Of a DNA stretch of 60,692 bases, positions 20,744-28,668 are shown piece after piece; the first letter of the stretch is position 1, and every line of letters begins with the position of its first letter. The stretch is from a virus. The stretch spans positions 1 to 60,692 of the IMG/VR virus record IMGVR_UViG_3300010413_000032. One strand, given 5' to 3'. The notes under the pieces were generated by a model, which saw nothing but the letters and a program-made list of their open reading frames with translations, was not told the DNA's origin and made no database searches. The position numbers and the translations under genes were made by a program.

Positions 20744-20941
20744 TTACTCTGATTCCTCTGGCGGAGATTCCACTTTTTTCCTTACCTTCGTCAATCTATA
20801 TTCGCCAGACGCTAGTGCGTGAAGCACGACAAACGCGGACTGATTGATTCCGAGCGATTCGTCGTTATAGATACTGCGACCCAACTTCTGAATCTCTTGG
20901 GCCTCAGACATTATCATCTGCACTGTAATACTATGAGCCAT
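20744..20941 (-). CDS. Unknown small protein, 65 aa
   Basis: ATG at 20941 with AGGAGG four bases upstream. A helical middle (SEAQEIQKLGRSIYND) and an acidic tail follow. It has its own promoter (20979-21007) and terminator (20683-20709), so it is a single-gene transcript and may be a regulator or abundant small protein. Family not recognised. Confidence 0.72.
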   Translation of the reverse strand: MAHSITVQMIMSEAQEIQKLGRSIYNDESLGINQSAFVVLHALASGEYRLTKVRKKVESPPEESE

Positions 20942-20978
20942 AATTTCCTCCTGTAATATAGCGTACTAATACAGGAGC

Positions 20979-21007
20979 ATTATAGCACAAAAGCTGCTAG
21001 TTTGCAA
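20979..21007 (-). promoter_or_regulatory. Minus-strand promoter for the 65-aa gene
   Basis: -35 TTGCAA (21007-21002), 17-base spacer, -10 TATAAT (20984-20979). It overlaps the last codons of the gene at 20997. The spacer lacks the TTCCAG signature of the other minus promoters. Confidence 0.6.
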
Positions 21008-22415
21008 GTAACATACCAATATCTCCAGTGAATTTATATATCGTCGTGTTCACTGGCAATACAACCTTCGTGTCTGTCACTATTCCACCATGTACAGAAC
21101 CAGAGTACGACAGTGTTTTTATGTCAGTGTTCGAGACAACAGTTTCTCCCCTTATAGTGCATAGATATGGAGGTTTATAGTCTATGTCACTCTTTATTTG
21201 AACAAATATACCTTCCGGACTGACCTTGAATTCGCTAGCGACTTCTTCTAGGCTACTGCCGTGGCTCTTTACCCTGAACGCACGGAACTTGTTTGTTTTT
21301 GCACCAATGCCAACACGTAAGGAAGGCCATGTTGGGTCAACTTTCAACATCATATCTTTTAGTCGGTAATTGTCAAAGCTGTAAATCAATTCTTGCGAAT
21401 TGGCATACCCAAGTTTCCATTCAAGTCGTCTAATGGCTTGCAGTGCCTGTGAACCAAAGCGCATAAACTTGACTTTTACATTCACGCCAACTGCAAGATA
21501 ATTATTCATGAAGGTTATAAAGTCATAAATCCCATCCATGTGTGCAGTTATATACATCGTTACCGTAAATCCTGCAGGATACTCATCTTTGAGCATGTCG
21601 AAGAGGTACATTATTGGCGAGTAAGCTAGTGTATAATCCTCATTTTTTGGAATTGGGTACAACTGTTTTGCTGTTGACTTCATCAATTCACTTGGCGAAT
21701 ATTCTGTCATGCCAGATGGCCCATGCAAGAAAATCCTTGAATTGCCAGGGACACTATCGAGCCATCCCTTCCACGCATCTTTGTTCGCGAGTAATGTACG
21801 CCCCGCGTACTTCCTGTAATGTGGCGTGTCGGCTATAATTATTATATGTGGCATGGCCTTTTGTACACCTTGCAATTCTGACACCATGACACTTGTCCGT
21901 TCGCCAGAACTGGCCTTTGCTGGAACTTTATATATCATAGCCTCTTCGTTCAGGCGATATATATTCCAGTTGCCGACAGGTAGCAGCTTCCTGATCTTCG
22001 CTTCAACGCTAACCTTTTTGCGGCTAACGCTTTTACGCCCAACTGCCCAATAAGCTTCGCTGTCAGCGGTAATAACTCCAACAACTATCTCTCTTGCTGA
22101 TTCCAGGAGCTTCCTTTGCCATTCAAGAGATGCAGCTAGCTTTTCGGTAACAATGTCGGCATAATTAACAGCGGTCCCAACCTCCTTTGCGAAAACCTCT
22201 GGCCGAGCGTCTTCTAGGAGCTTTAGACTTTGTATCACAAGGTCAAGATATACCACTGCACTGCATGTTGCAATAATCCCTTTAGACGCAGGGTTCTTTA
22301 CAAGGACTCCCTTCGTGGGGGCAAACACTGTGGATTTGTCACTTGAATACGAAAAGTAGGACGAAGGACTTATCCAACCTAGATCATACAGCAGTGGCTT
22401 CTGTGTCGTTTCCAT
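20997..22415 (-). CDS. Unknown protein of the ThiF operon, 472 aa
   Basis: ATG at 22415 (METTQKPLLYDLG) lies eight bases from GGAGG and overlaps the upstream gene by 32 bases. Central tracts such as MPHIIIIADTPHYRKYAG, NSRIFLHGPSGMTEYSP and FTVTMYITAHMDGIYDF look alpha/beta and Rossmann-like, but no catalytic signature is clear. The C-terminal 100 residues are beta-rich. Last gene of the block containing the E1-like enzyme, so probably a component or effector of that system. Confidence 0.75.
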   Translation of the reverse strand: METTQKPLLYDLGWISPSSYFSYSSDKSTVFAPTKGVLVKNPASKGIIATCSAVVYLDLVIQSLKLLEDARPEVFAKEVGTAVNYADIVTEKLAASLEWQRKLLESAREIVVGVITADSEAYWAVGRKSVSRKKVSVEAKIRKLLPVGNWNIYRLNEEAMIYKVPAKASSGERTSVMVSELQGVQKAMPHIIIIADTPHYRKYAGRTLLANKDAWKGWLDSVPGNSRIFLHGPSGMTEYSPSELMKSTAKQLYPIPKNEDYTLAYSPIMYLFDMLKDEYPAGFTVTMYITAHMDGIYDFITFMNNYLAVGVNVKVKFMRFGSQALQAIRRLEWKLGYANSQELIYSFDNYRLKDMMLKVDPTWPSLRVGIGAKTNKFRAFRVKSHGSSLEEVASEFKVSPEGIFVQIKSDIDYKPPYLCTIRGETVVSNTDIKTLSYSGSVHGGIVTDTKVVLPVNTTIYKFTGDIGMLLAN

Positions 22416-23988
22416 CACCATCACCTCCAGTGTCTATTTCTTCGGCTATTGCATTGTCGGCCCCATTGTCTTTTCCAGCCGCCTGTGTATCCGCAGGTTT
22501 CTTGCCGTCATTAAACTCCCTGATCTGTGTTATTAATCCCTTTGGGTGAGTCTCTTCATTTTTAACGTATGTCAAAAGTTCCCGCCTTTGCACAAATAAA
22601 CATTCGGGACACACATAATTATACCCCCCTCCCGCTTGATAGAAGTACAAGGGGACATTGTGCTTGGAACAGATAAAATACGTTGACTCTACGTGCAGCC
22701 TTGCATTGAACCCGCATGAGCTATCAATACATATTCCATTGGCTAGAGCCGAGTAACACATTGGGCAAACTTCCGAAATGCCTGCCTGTACTTCTTCTTC
22801 AACCTCAAACCAATCGCAGGCCAAACAATATGCTGTTCCGTCAAGCTCTACAACCATGCCTCCGCACTTCCCACAGGCGGTGGATCTCCTTACCGCAGTA
22901 GACGTACTTTTTGAACTTTGGACAGTGGTGGCCGGAGTAACTTCTTGCCTATGAACGGCGCTGGTCGCAGCATTCTTGGCCGTCCTTCTTGCATTGTCCC
23001 AGGCATTCAGCGTTTTACCTCCAACACGCGATGACCAGATAGAGAATTTCCTTTGGACAGAACTTGTTTCTTTCGACTCTCCTGGGAATGCCACTTTTGC
23101 GTTTGAGTATCTGTTAATAGACACCCCATTTACTTCATTGTATTCAGCTAGAGGTCCAAGCTGAAACGCAATCTTCCAGTTTTTAGGAACTGAGTCTCTT
23201 GGACCAATAAAGTCTGCATGGCCCACTCCACTTGTCGTTGAAGACCATTGACCCTTTACTGTAGTCCCACCAGATTTTTTCACCTGGGCAGAACTTGACA
23301 TCATAACTACGCATGGGACCATTGGTGGTTCGTCAACAAACTCAAACCGGAGAGTGTCACGAATCATCTTCGCTTCTGGACCGTTTGGATCAAAACCCAT
23401 AGCGTCTATGAAGTCATCATTCGATGCGCCGTAAGTTTGCAGTGCCAGTGGATTTATTCCCAATGCTTGTGCAAATTCCTTTAGCTGATCTCCAAGAGTT
23501 GACATCTTTGGAACATAAACCTTGGTAATTCCCTTGCCCCAAGGGACTGCAAGCCCGTGAGCGACAGCCAGAACATTTGCCTTGTTAACTCCATCAGAGT
23601 TCACCCTTGGGTGCTGCTCAAACCAATACTTGTCTCCAGGGGTGAGTGTCCCAAGGCCAAGTGCCTCCAGGTACTTTTTCGTGGCGTCATATACACAACT
23701 ATTCACATGATAATGATATGTTGTTGACGTAAACCCATCTCCCCCTGGATCGACCTTCCATACCGGAAGCTTCTTGTCTCCGGTTGTCATTTCTGGCTCT
23801 ACGTTCCCAAGAAGGGATTCGGCGGCAAATTCACTAATTTCGTGCATTGTGCCATTATTGTCGATCAGGTAACCTCCTGGCTCTTTTTTGACCGTGCCAG
23901 CAGTTGCTTTGAAAAATTGTTTTGCCACAACCGGAACAAGTCCGGTTTGCCCCTTGCCATCACCTTTACTTGTCGGAATTAGGGACAT
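22384..23988 (-). CDS. Putative papain-like peptidase with C-terminal zinc ribbons, 534 aa
   Basis: ATG at 23988 (MSLIPTSKGDG) with AGGAGG six bases upstream. Residues about 85-290 fit a papain/C39-like fold: a Cys at the start of a helix (NSCVYDATKKYLEALG, C98) and, after VPCVVMMSSS, a GHADFIGPRD segment with H257. The last 150 residues carry several C-x2-C knuckles (CGKCGGM, YCLACDW, CPMCYSA, CPECLF). In an operon with an E1-like enzyme this could process or remove a ubiquitin-like protein. The peptidase call is by eye and tentative. Confidence 0.6.
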   Translation of the reverse strand: MSLIPTSKGDGKGQTGLVPVVAKQFFKATAGTVKKEPGGYLIDNNGTMHEISEFAAESLLGNVEPEMTTGDKKLPVWKVDPGGDGFTSTTYHYHVNSCVYDATKKYLEALGLGTLTPGDKYWFEQHPRVNSDGVNKANVLAVAHGLAVPWGKGITKVYVPKMSTLGDQLKEFAQALGINPLALQTYGASNDDFIDAMGFDPNGPEAKMIRDTLRFEFVDEPPMVPCVVMMSSSAQVKKSGGTTVKGQWSSTTSGVGHADFIGPRDSVPKNWKIAFQLGPLAEYNEVNGVSINRYSNAKVAFPGESKETSSVQRKFSIWSSRVGGKTLNAWDNARRTAKNAATSAVHRQEVTPATTVQSSKSTSTAVRRSTACGKCGGMVVELDGTAYCLACDWFEVEEEVQAGISEVCPMCYSALANGICIDSSCGFNARLHVESTYFICSKHNVPLYFYQAGGGYNYVCPECLFVQRRELLTYVKNEETHPKGLITQIREFNDGKKPADTQAAGKDNGADNAIAEEIDTGGDGDGNDTEATAV

Positions 23989-24706
23989 CAGAAACCTCCT
24001 TCTGGCCACTTGTTCCTGTTATGCACCGTGCCGTTGTATTGATTCTGCCGTCGCCAATACCAACTACCCAATTCACCATGTCTCCGTTCTCGGCAACCCT
24101 TCCGCGATCTTGATAGACGATTCCGACAGGATCGTGACCACTGATATAGATGAAGATTGATATTGCAGCACATTCTGTCACCAAGGCAGAAAACACCCGC
24201 GTTGCAACAAGCGCACAGGCAGGTTCCTTTTCCTCAGACACCTTGTAGTCCTTCGCGATTCCTGTAAATGGCATGGTTACAACGTCTCCGTGCGACCACG
24301 ACACAACCCCTCCAACCTGTGATAGACCAAGGTCGATGTATGGAATGCCATATTCTTGCGACGCCTGTAGGAGTAGCTGCCTTGATGGAACATTGTCAAG
24401 CGCACCAACAATCAGCGTATGACCCTTCACGATCCACAGGTTCTTCTCTGTGATTCTCACTCTCTGGACCTTGACATTAAGACCAGCGGCTTCATAGACA
24501 GGCGCAAGGATGTCAGCCTTGTTCTTGCCGATGCTCGCGGGAACTCCGAGATTCCCTGGCGAGTTCCGTTTCTCAACCTTGTCAAAGTCAACAAGGGTTA
24601 CTCCAAACGGAACATCGAGAGAGGTCGAGAAAGCGCATAGAGGGCTAGCGATCATGGAGCCTAACAATCCAGCGCCTACTATCAAAATGTTGTTCCCATT
24701 TACCAT
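23966..24706 (-). CDS. ThiF/E1-like adenylating enzyme, 246 aa
   Basis: Rossmann nucleotide-binding start ILIVGAGLLGS (G-x-G-x2-G, residues 11-16). VDFDKVEKRN (D40, D42, N48) and GALDNVPSR (D104, R109) match the E1/ThiF/MoeB ATP-binding residues. EPACA (C164) lies where canonical E1s carry P-x-C. E1-like enzymes adenylate the C-terminal glycine of a ubiquitin-like protein and may form a thioester. ATG 24706 has AGGAGG five bases upstream. Single-domain size resembles the ThiF proteins of PRTRC and other prokaryotic conjugation cassettes. Confidence 0.88.
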   Translation of the reverse strand: MVNGNNILIVGAGLLGSMIASPLCAFSTSLDVPFGVTLVDFDKVEKRNSPGNLGVPASIGKNKADILAPVYEAAGLNVKVQRVRITEKNLWIVKGHTLIVGALDNVPSRQLLLQASQEYGIPYIDLGLSQVGGVVSWSHGDVVTMPFTGIAKDYKVSEEKEPACALVATRVFSALVTECAAISIFIYISGHDPVGIVYQDRGRVAENGDMVNWVVGIGDGRINTTARCITGTSGQKEVSDVPNSDK

Positions 24707-24707
24707 A

Positions 24708-25898
24708 TCATCCTCCTATCGTAATTGGCGGGTATAGTTGGCCAATCTGTTTAGACTTCGACCCAGGACTGACGCCATGAACCAGTGCGTACATTTGCTT
24801 CTTGTGGAGCGACACACCCATCGTCTGATATTTTGGAGATTCGCAAGTGCATCCATAGACCGAATATGGGCAGTACGGATCGCCACATTCGCATACATTT
24901 TGAACGGACTTTCCACATTTCACGCACATATTTTTCCCCGCTATGTCGTATGTAGAATTTGTACTACTGCACTTTGCGACAGGACACTTCCCGTATGGCT
25001 CATTTAGCATCATACCACACTTCGCACAGTACAGGCCAATCATCCCATACGGAGTTACTCCGGAAATAGCATTGGCCATAGCTGTTAGAATTGGTACGGA
25101 TGCAAGCGGGTTAGAACTTTTCTTTTCTGGCTTGAATATCTGTCCAAAATCTCCAAAAACGTCTTTGCCTTGCCGCTTTAGCCAGAACAGCCTCAGTGAA
25201 GTCGTTGCCCATGTTCCTACAGTTTGGCCTTGTGTCATGGATGCAATTCGGATATCCTTGTTATTGTACGAACCGTACCCTTCGCGCTGGCACCAATACG
25301 AACAGACAAATCCAGTTGGATAAGGGAATTCCTTTGGAATCTTCCGATATCTTGTATGGAAGCCATCCCACATTGGCTTCGTTAGCCAGTGAACAACATT
25401 ATACCCTGGGTATAATGGATCAAGTCCCTTGATATCGAATACGGTTGCAACCACAAGCCCCTTGTAGACAAGTGGCTTTCTGAACATTGCGCCGATGGCG
25501 TCTGCAGTGTTTTCCATACGACCGTCAGACAGGTAATAAATGTACCGAATTGAGTTACCCCTGATAGTAACGGCGTTGCCGAAATAGCGTTGCAGATCTC
25601 GCAGGACCATTCGCCGCTCAGCCGATTCGTCCCAAAATTCCTGTGGCTTGATCACTGGTTTCACCCAGGTATTGTCGTGGTTAACATGGCCAGTTCTAGA
25701 CCTCATTTCCCTCATAATTCTTAACTGGAGATCTTTATCATACGTCACAAACTTTTGCGAAGCATCGCCAGTATTAGGGTCGTATACATGAAGCCTTAGT
25801 CCATGACGCCCCCCAAAAACGGTTACGTTATCAAGCACCTTGTTTTTCTCTGTATCGTAAAGCCTTGTTGTTGGCCCATCATTCAATGTGACAAGCAT
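24708..25898 (-). CDS. Zinc-finger protein of the ThiF operon, 396 aa
   Basis: ATG at 25898 with AGGAGG upstream. Residues about 80-260 are alpha/beta with an invariant-looking FPYPTGFVCSYWCQREGYG segment (two Cys). The C-terminal 110 residues hold a dense array of metal ligands (YCAKCGMML, KCPVAKC, MCVKCGK, CECGDPYCPY, GCTC), enough for two or three treble-clef or ribbon zinc sites. In this operon it might act as the E2- or E3-like partner, a hypothesis only. It stops one base before the E1-like gene. Confidence 0.75.
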   Translation of the reverse strand: MLVTLNDGPTTRLYDTEKNKVLDNVTVFGGRHGLRLHVYDPNTGDASQKFVTYDKDLQLRIMREMRSRTGHVNHDNTWVKPVIKPQEFWDESAERRMVLRDLQRYFGNAVTIRGNSIRYIYYLSDGRMENTADAIGAMFRKPLVYKGLVVATVFDIKGLDPLYPGYNVVHWLTKPMWDGFHTRYRKIPKEFPYPTGFVCSYWCQREGYGSYNNKDIRIASMTQGQTVGTWATTSLRLFWLKRQGKDVFGDFGQIFKPEKKSSNPLASVPILTAMANAISGVTPYGMIGLYCAKCGMMLNEPYGKCPVAKCSSTNSTYDIAGKNMCVKCGKSVQNVCECGDPYCPYSVYGCTCESPKYQTMGVSLHKKQMYALVHGVSPGSKSKQIGQLYPPITIGG

Positions 25899-25919
25899 AT
25901 CTTACCTCCTGGATAGAAT

Positions 25920-25953
25920 AAAAAAGGCCGAGAGTGGCAGTCCACTCTCGGCC
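25920..25953 (-). terminator. Rho-independent terminator after the first gene of the ThiF block
   Basis: Read leftward: 12-bp stem GGCCGAGAGTGG/CCACTCTCGGCC with a four-base loop, then six U. It separates the 152-aa gene from the downstream E1-like genes, so downstream expression needs read-through or an unseen promoter. Confidence 0.88.
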
Positions 25954-25994
25954 CTTGTGCTGTGTGTTCTGCCGCAGGCTCAGGTCAACTGCGT

Positions 25995-26453
25995 CTAGCC
26001 AAACGGCGCAGCGGCCAGCACATGCCATTCCACCCCGTCGTTCGGGATCACCACCATCTGCGGAGTGAGGTCGCCAGCCGCGATGTAGAAGTGGTCTGTC
26101 CCAGGGTCCTGATCGCTGATCACGAAGCTGTGTTCCTTCACCAAGTAGTTGCAGGTCGCGTCCACGATCCGCTGAGGGAGCGGCTTCGAGCTTGATGCCA
26201 GAAGATCGGCGGTGAGCTTCCCCATCGCTGCCTGCAGCTTCGCCGCGTTACCAGCCGCGCCGAGAGCTTTCAGTTCGTCAAAGTTTGGCGGAGCAACGTC
26301 TGCGACCTTCTCGCCATACTTGTCCAGGAACTCTGCCAACCCGCCGCGATAGTCAACCTGCCGTGTTGCGCGGCCTCCAGCACTCGTTGTCTTCGCGCCC
26401 GAAATAATAACCGAAATCTGATCGGACGCTCCTACTGTCAATTCTTTTGCCAT
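25995..26453 (-). CDS. Candidate ubiquitin-like modifier, 152 aa
   Basis: ATG at 26453 (MAKELTVGASDQ). First gene after the promoter at 26525-26553 and followed by a strong terminator, so likely made in excess over the downstream enzymes. It ends WHVLAAAPFG, a C-terminal Gly as required for E1 adenylation, after a beta-rich region (FVISDQDPGTDHFYIAAGDL). Its DNA is visibly more GC-rich than its neighbours, suggesting different codon selection or origin. Homology to ubiquitin folds is not demonstrated; a structural protein is an alternative. Confidence 0.55.
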   Translation of the reverse strand: MAKELTVGASDQISVIISGAKTTSAGGRATRQVDYRGGLAEFLDKYGEKVADVAPPNFDELKALGAAGNAAKLQAAMGKLTADLLASSSKPLPQRIVDATCNYLVKEHSFVISDQDPGTDHFYIAAGDLTPQMVVIPNDGVEWHVLAAAPFG

Positions 26454-26524
26454 GTTGTACCTCCCGTATACAGGAATTTTTGACGGGCCGAATCACAAAA
26501 TGTCTGTGACCCGCCCGACTGTAT

Positions 26525-26553
26525 ATTATACTGGAATTGTCTAACTTTGTTGA
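26525..26553 (-). promoter_or_regulatory. Minus-strand sigma70-like promoter (phage class)
   Basis: -35 TCAACA (26553-26548), 17-base spacer starting AAGTTA and ending TTCCAG, -10 TATAAT (26530-26525). Directs transcription into the 152-aa gene and the ThiF block. Confidence 0.8.
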
Positions 26554-27080
26554 GAATTACTGCGGATCACCTTGTAAAAGATTGGATGATCTTTTCCAAC
26601 ATACCACCTGTAAGTACTCCCCAATTTGCCATAATCCATTATATATTCTGGATAAGACTCTGTAAGTCTTTTATAGGAAATTGTGCCTTCTGTGGTGTTG
26701 ATCCTTTTACATAATTCCCACGGTACAAGGTAAGCTTCCGCACTCATACGCCCCATTATTTTTTGTCTATTCCAGTCTAATTTCATACTTGGCATGTCAA
26801 GAAATCCTATAGCTACCCATGAAGACATTGGAGCTAGATTTTCTACAAAATCTAATGCGCGAATTTGATGATCTCTAAATACAGACATTGGCATTGTCCA
26901 TCCAGAAGCCTTTTTAGCTTCTATGGCGACAAACCTGAGAATTTTCCCGCCATTTACAGTAAGCGGAATTCCAACCACGTAGTCGAATGGCTTTAGCGAT
27001 CTCCCGCAGTCTGGTATTTTTATAGAGAACCCAAGTTTCCTGAAAGCTAGCTTGCGTTCAAACTTGCTCTTAACGCTCAC
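26541..27080 (-). CDS. RecU/Hjc-like PD-(D/E)XK nuclease, 179 aa
   Basis: GTG start at 27080 overlaps the upstream stop by four bases (GTGA). FDYVVGIPL then RFVAIEAKKASG gives the D...E-x-K core, followed by FRDHQIRALDFVENL, the helix typical of RecU-type Holliday junction resolvases. It probably resolves recombination or replication branches together with RecA and SSB nearby. The -35 of the promoter at 26525-26553 lies within its end. Confidence 0.75.
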   Translation of the reverse strand: MSVKSKFERKLAFRKLGFSIKIPDCGRSLKPFDYVVGIPLTVNGGKILRFVAIEAKKASGWTMPMSVFRDHQIRALDFVENLAPMSSWVAIGFLDMPSMKLDWNRQKIMGRMSAEAYLVPWELCKRINTTEGTISYKRLTESYPEYIMDYGKLGSTYRWYVGKDHPIFYKVIRSNSQQS

Positions 27081-27547
27081 ACTATAATACGACCTTTCTT
27101 ATCGACGGAATATACAAGAGCGCCATCCTGTCTGCCACCGCCGCTAAAAAACACCACTATAGACGGAAATGGTGCTTGATCTTTCTCGCCAACAAATCTT
27201 AACCTTCCCTTTATTATAAGTATTGCGAAAGCATGTTTCAATATTATGTCATGAAACCATCTGGTATCTGTTCTGGCAGGAAGAAGCATACAAACAAACG
27301 ATCCATGTTTCACAGATTCGTGATACCCCTTCTTTACCCATTTAGGAGTAATGTACTTCCCATACGGAGGATTAACCCATACGGTTCCTTTCCAGTCTTG
27401 GGAAAGTGCATCGTCCTCTTTTGTGTAAAACACTTCACACTTTGCGTTCTTTGGTGTTGCTGCCGCATCTAGTGTAAAATGGAACATTTCGTTAAATGTG
27501 TCAAAAAGGTCTTGTGGAGTTTCGTACTCATCTTTTTTGGAGGACAT
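27077..27547 (-). CDS. Phage-type DNA adenine methyltransferase, 156 aa
   Basis: Transfers a methyl group from SAM to adenine N6. YETPQDLFDTFNEMF near the start and WVNPPYGK (motif IV NPPY) are characteristic of the short phage Dam family, and RLRFVG further on is also typical. ATG 27547 is five bases from GGGGG. It probably protects phage DNA from restriction. One of three methyltransferases in the window. Confidence 0.85.
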   Translation of the reverse strand: MSSKKDEYETPQDLFDTFNEMFHFTLDAAATPKNAKCEVFYTKEDDALSQDWKGTVWVNPPYGKYITPKWVKKGYHESVKHGSFVCMLLPARTDTRWFHDIILKHAFAILIIKGRLRFVGEKDQAPFPSIVVFFSGGGRQDGALVYSVDKKGRIIV

Positions 27548-27579
27548 CATAGCCCCCTTCATGTCAACCACTCTGTCTC

Positions 27580-28668
27580 CTAGCCAGCGAAATACATTGG
27601 CATAATGCCATACTTATAATTATCAGAGTCGCTTAAAACAATTAGTGCAGTTGGTGCATTTACGCTGAATGTAATTATGTCACTTTTTAGTTTTATCAAT
27701 GCGTCTTTTAGGTATTTGATTGACGCCCCGAACCTTTTTGGAGGCCCATTAAATTGAAGACAATCAAGGTCACTTGTATGCTTGCCAGAACTTGACGATG
27801 CAGAAATCTCAACCTTACCATCATCGTTTACAGAAATCACTACAAGGTTTTCAGAATCAAGGGCATCTGTTGTTGCTAAAGAGATAGCTTCGGCTAGCTC
27901 GTCGCGACTCACACTGAATGTTGTCTCAAACTCCGTTGGCATAAGCGACTTGTAATCAGGGAAGCTGTGATTGATAACAAGTGTTGCGATCACTCCGTCT
28001 TGCCAGCTAACTATAAATTTCCCGCCAACCCTATACACGTAAATCTCTTCAAGCCCGTCAATGGCCTTTGCAATCTTGGCAAGGGAAACTGCTGGAACAA
28101 GAGTCTCTTCTTCTACAAGCTTTTCAGTGTTGTATATTGATAACCTAGCTCCGTCAGCAGACACAACATCTGTGCCATTCATGAAGATTCCCTCTAGGGC
28201 AGGGAATGGGCTTTTAGGATCGGCAGCGGCCATAGTCATTCTAATGGCTGTTACAAGTTCTTTCCCGTCTATCTTTTTTGCTACCTTGTCGGAGTCAACC
28301 ATAAATGATCTGTCCAACGTGGGGAATAGGATTGTATCAACTGTCGCAAGTTTAGAAGTATGGTTACCTGACTTGATTGTTACAAAATTCCCAAATGTCA
28401 TAGACAGTTCCCCTGACGCCTTCGCTAGTATCTGCAATTTAGGGAGTAGTCTGTCTGCAGGAATGCAGACATTAAAGCTTCCTTCTACCCCACTGGCGTC
28501 AATGTACATGGAAATGTCCGTTGTTCCACTGTCTATCGCCGACAGTTCTAAAACACCTTCTTTAAGAGAGAATTTTATACACTGAAGGGCTTGTACAGGG
28601 CTTTTCCTAGTAACCCACATAGAAACCTTGGATACAACGTCAAGAATCTTCTCCGTCTGGAACGTCAT
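27580..28668 (-). CDS. dnaN: DNA polymerase III beta sliding clamp, 362 aa
   Basis: Ring-shaped processivity clamp. Shows the three-domain clamp pattern with TEKILDVVSKV at the N terminus, AADPKSPFPALEGIF and SADGARLSIY in the middle, and the C-terminal MPMY that ends bacterial clamps (MPMRL-type). ATG 28668 overlaps recA by 29 bases. A phage-encoded clamp implies a C-family polymerase, either host or phage-encoded outside this window. Confidence 0.92.
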   Translation of the reverse strand: MTFQTEKILDVVSKVSMWVTRKSPVQALQCIKFSLKEGVLELSAIDSGTTDISMYIDASGVEGSFNVCIPADRLLPKLQILAKASGELSMTFGNFVTIKSGNHTSKLATVDTILFPTLDRSFMVDSDKVAKKIDGKELVTAIRMTMAAADPKSPFPALEGIFMNGTDVVSADGARLSIYNTEKLVEEETLVPAVSLAKIAKAIDGLEEIYVYRVGGKFIVSWQDGVIATLVINHSFPDYKSLMPTEFETTFSVSRDELAEAISLATTDALDSENLVVISVNDDGKVEISASSSSGKHTSDLDCLQFNGPPKRFGASIKYLKDALIKLKSDIITFSVNAPTALIVLSDSDNYKYGIMPMYFAG

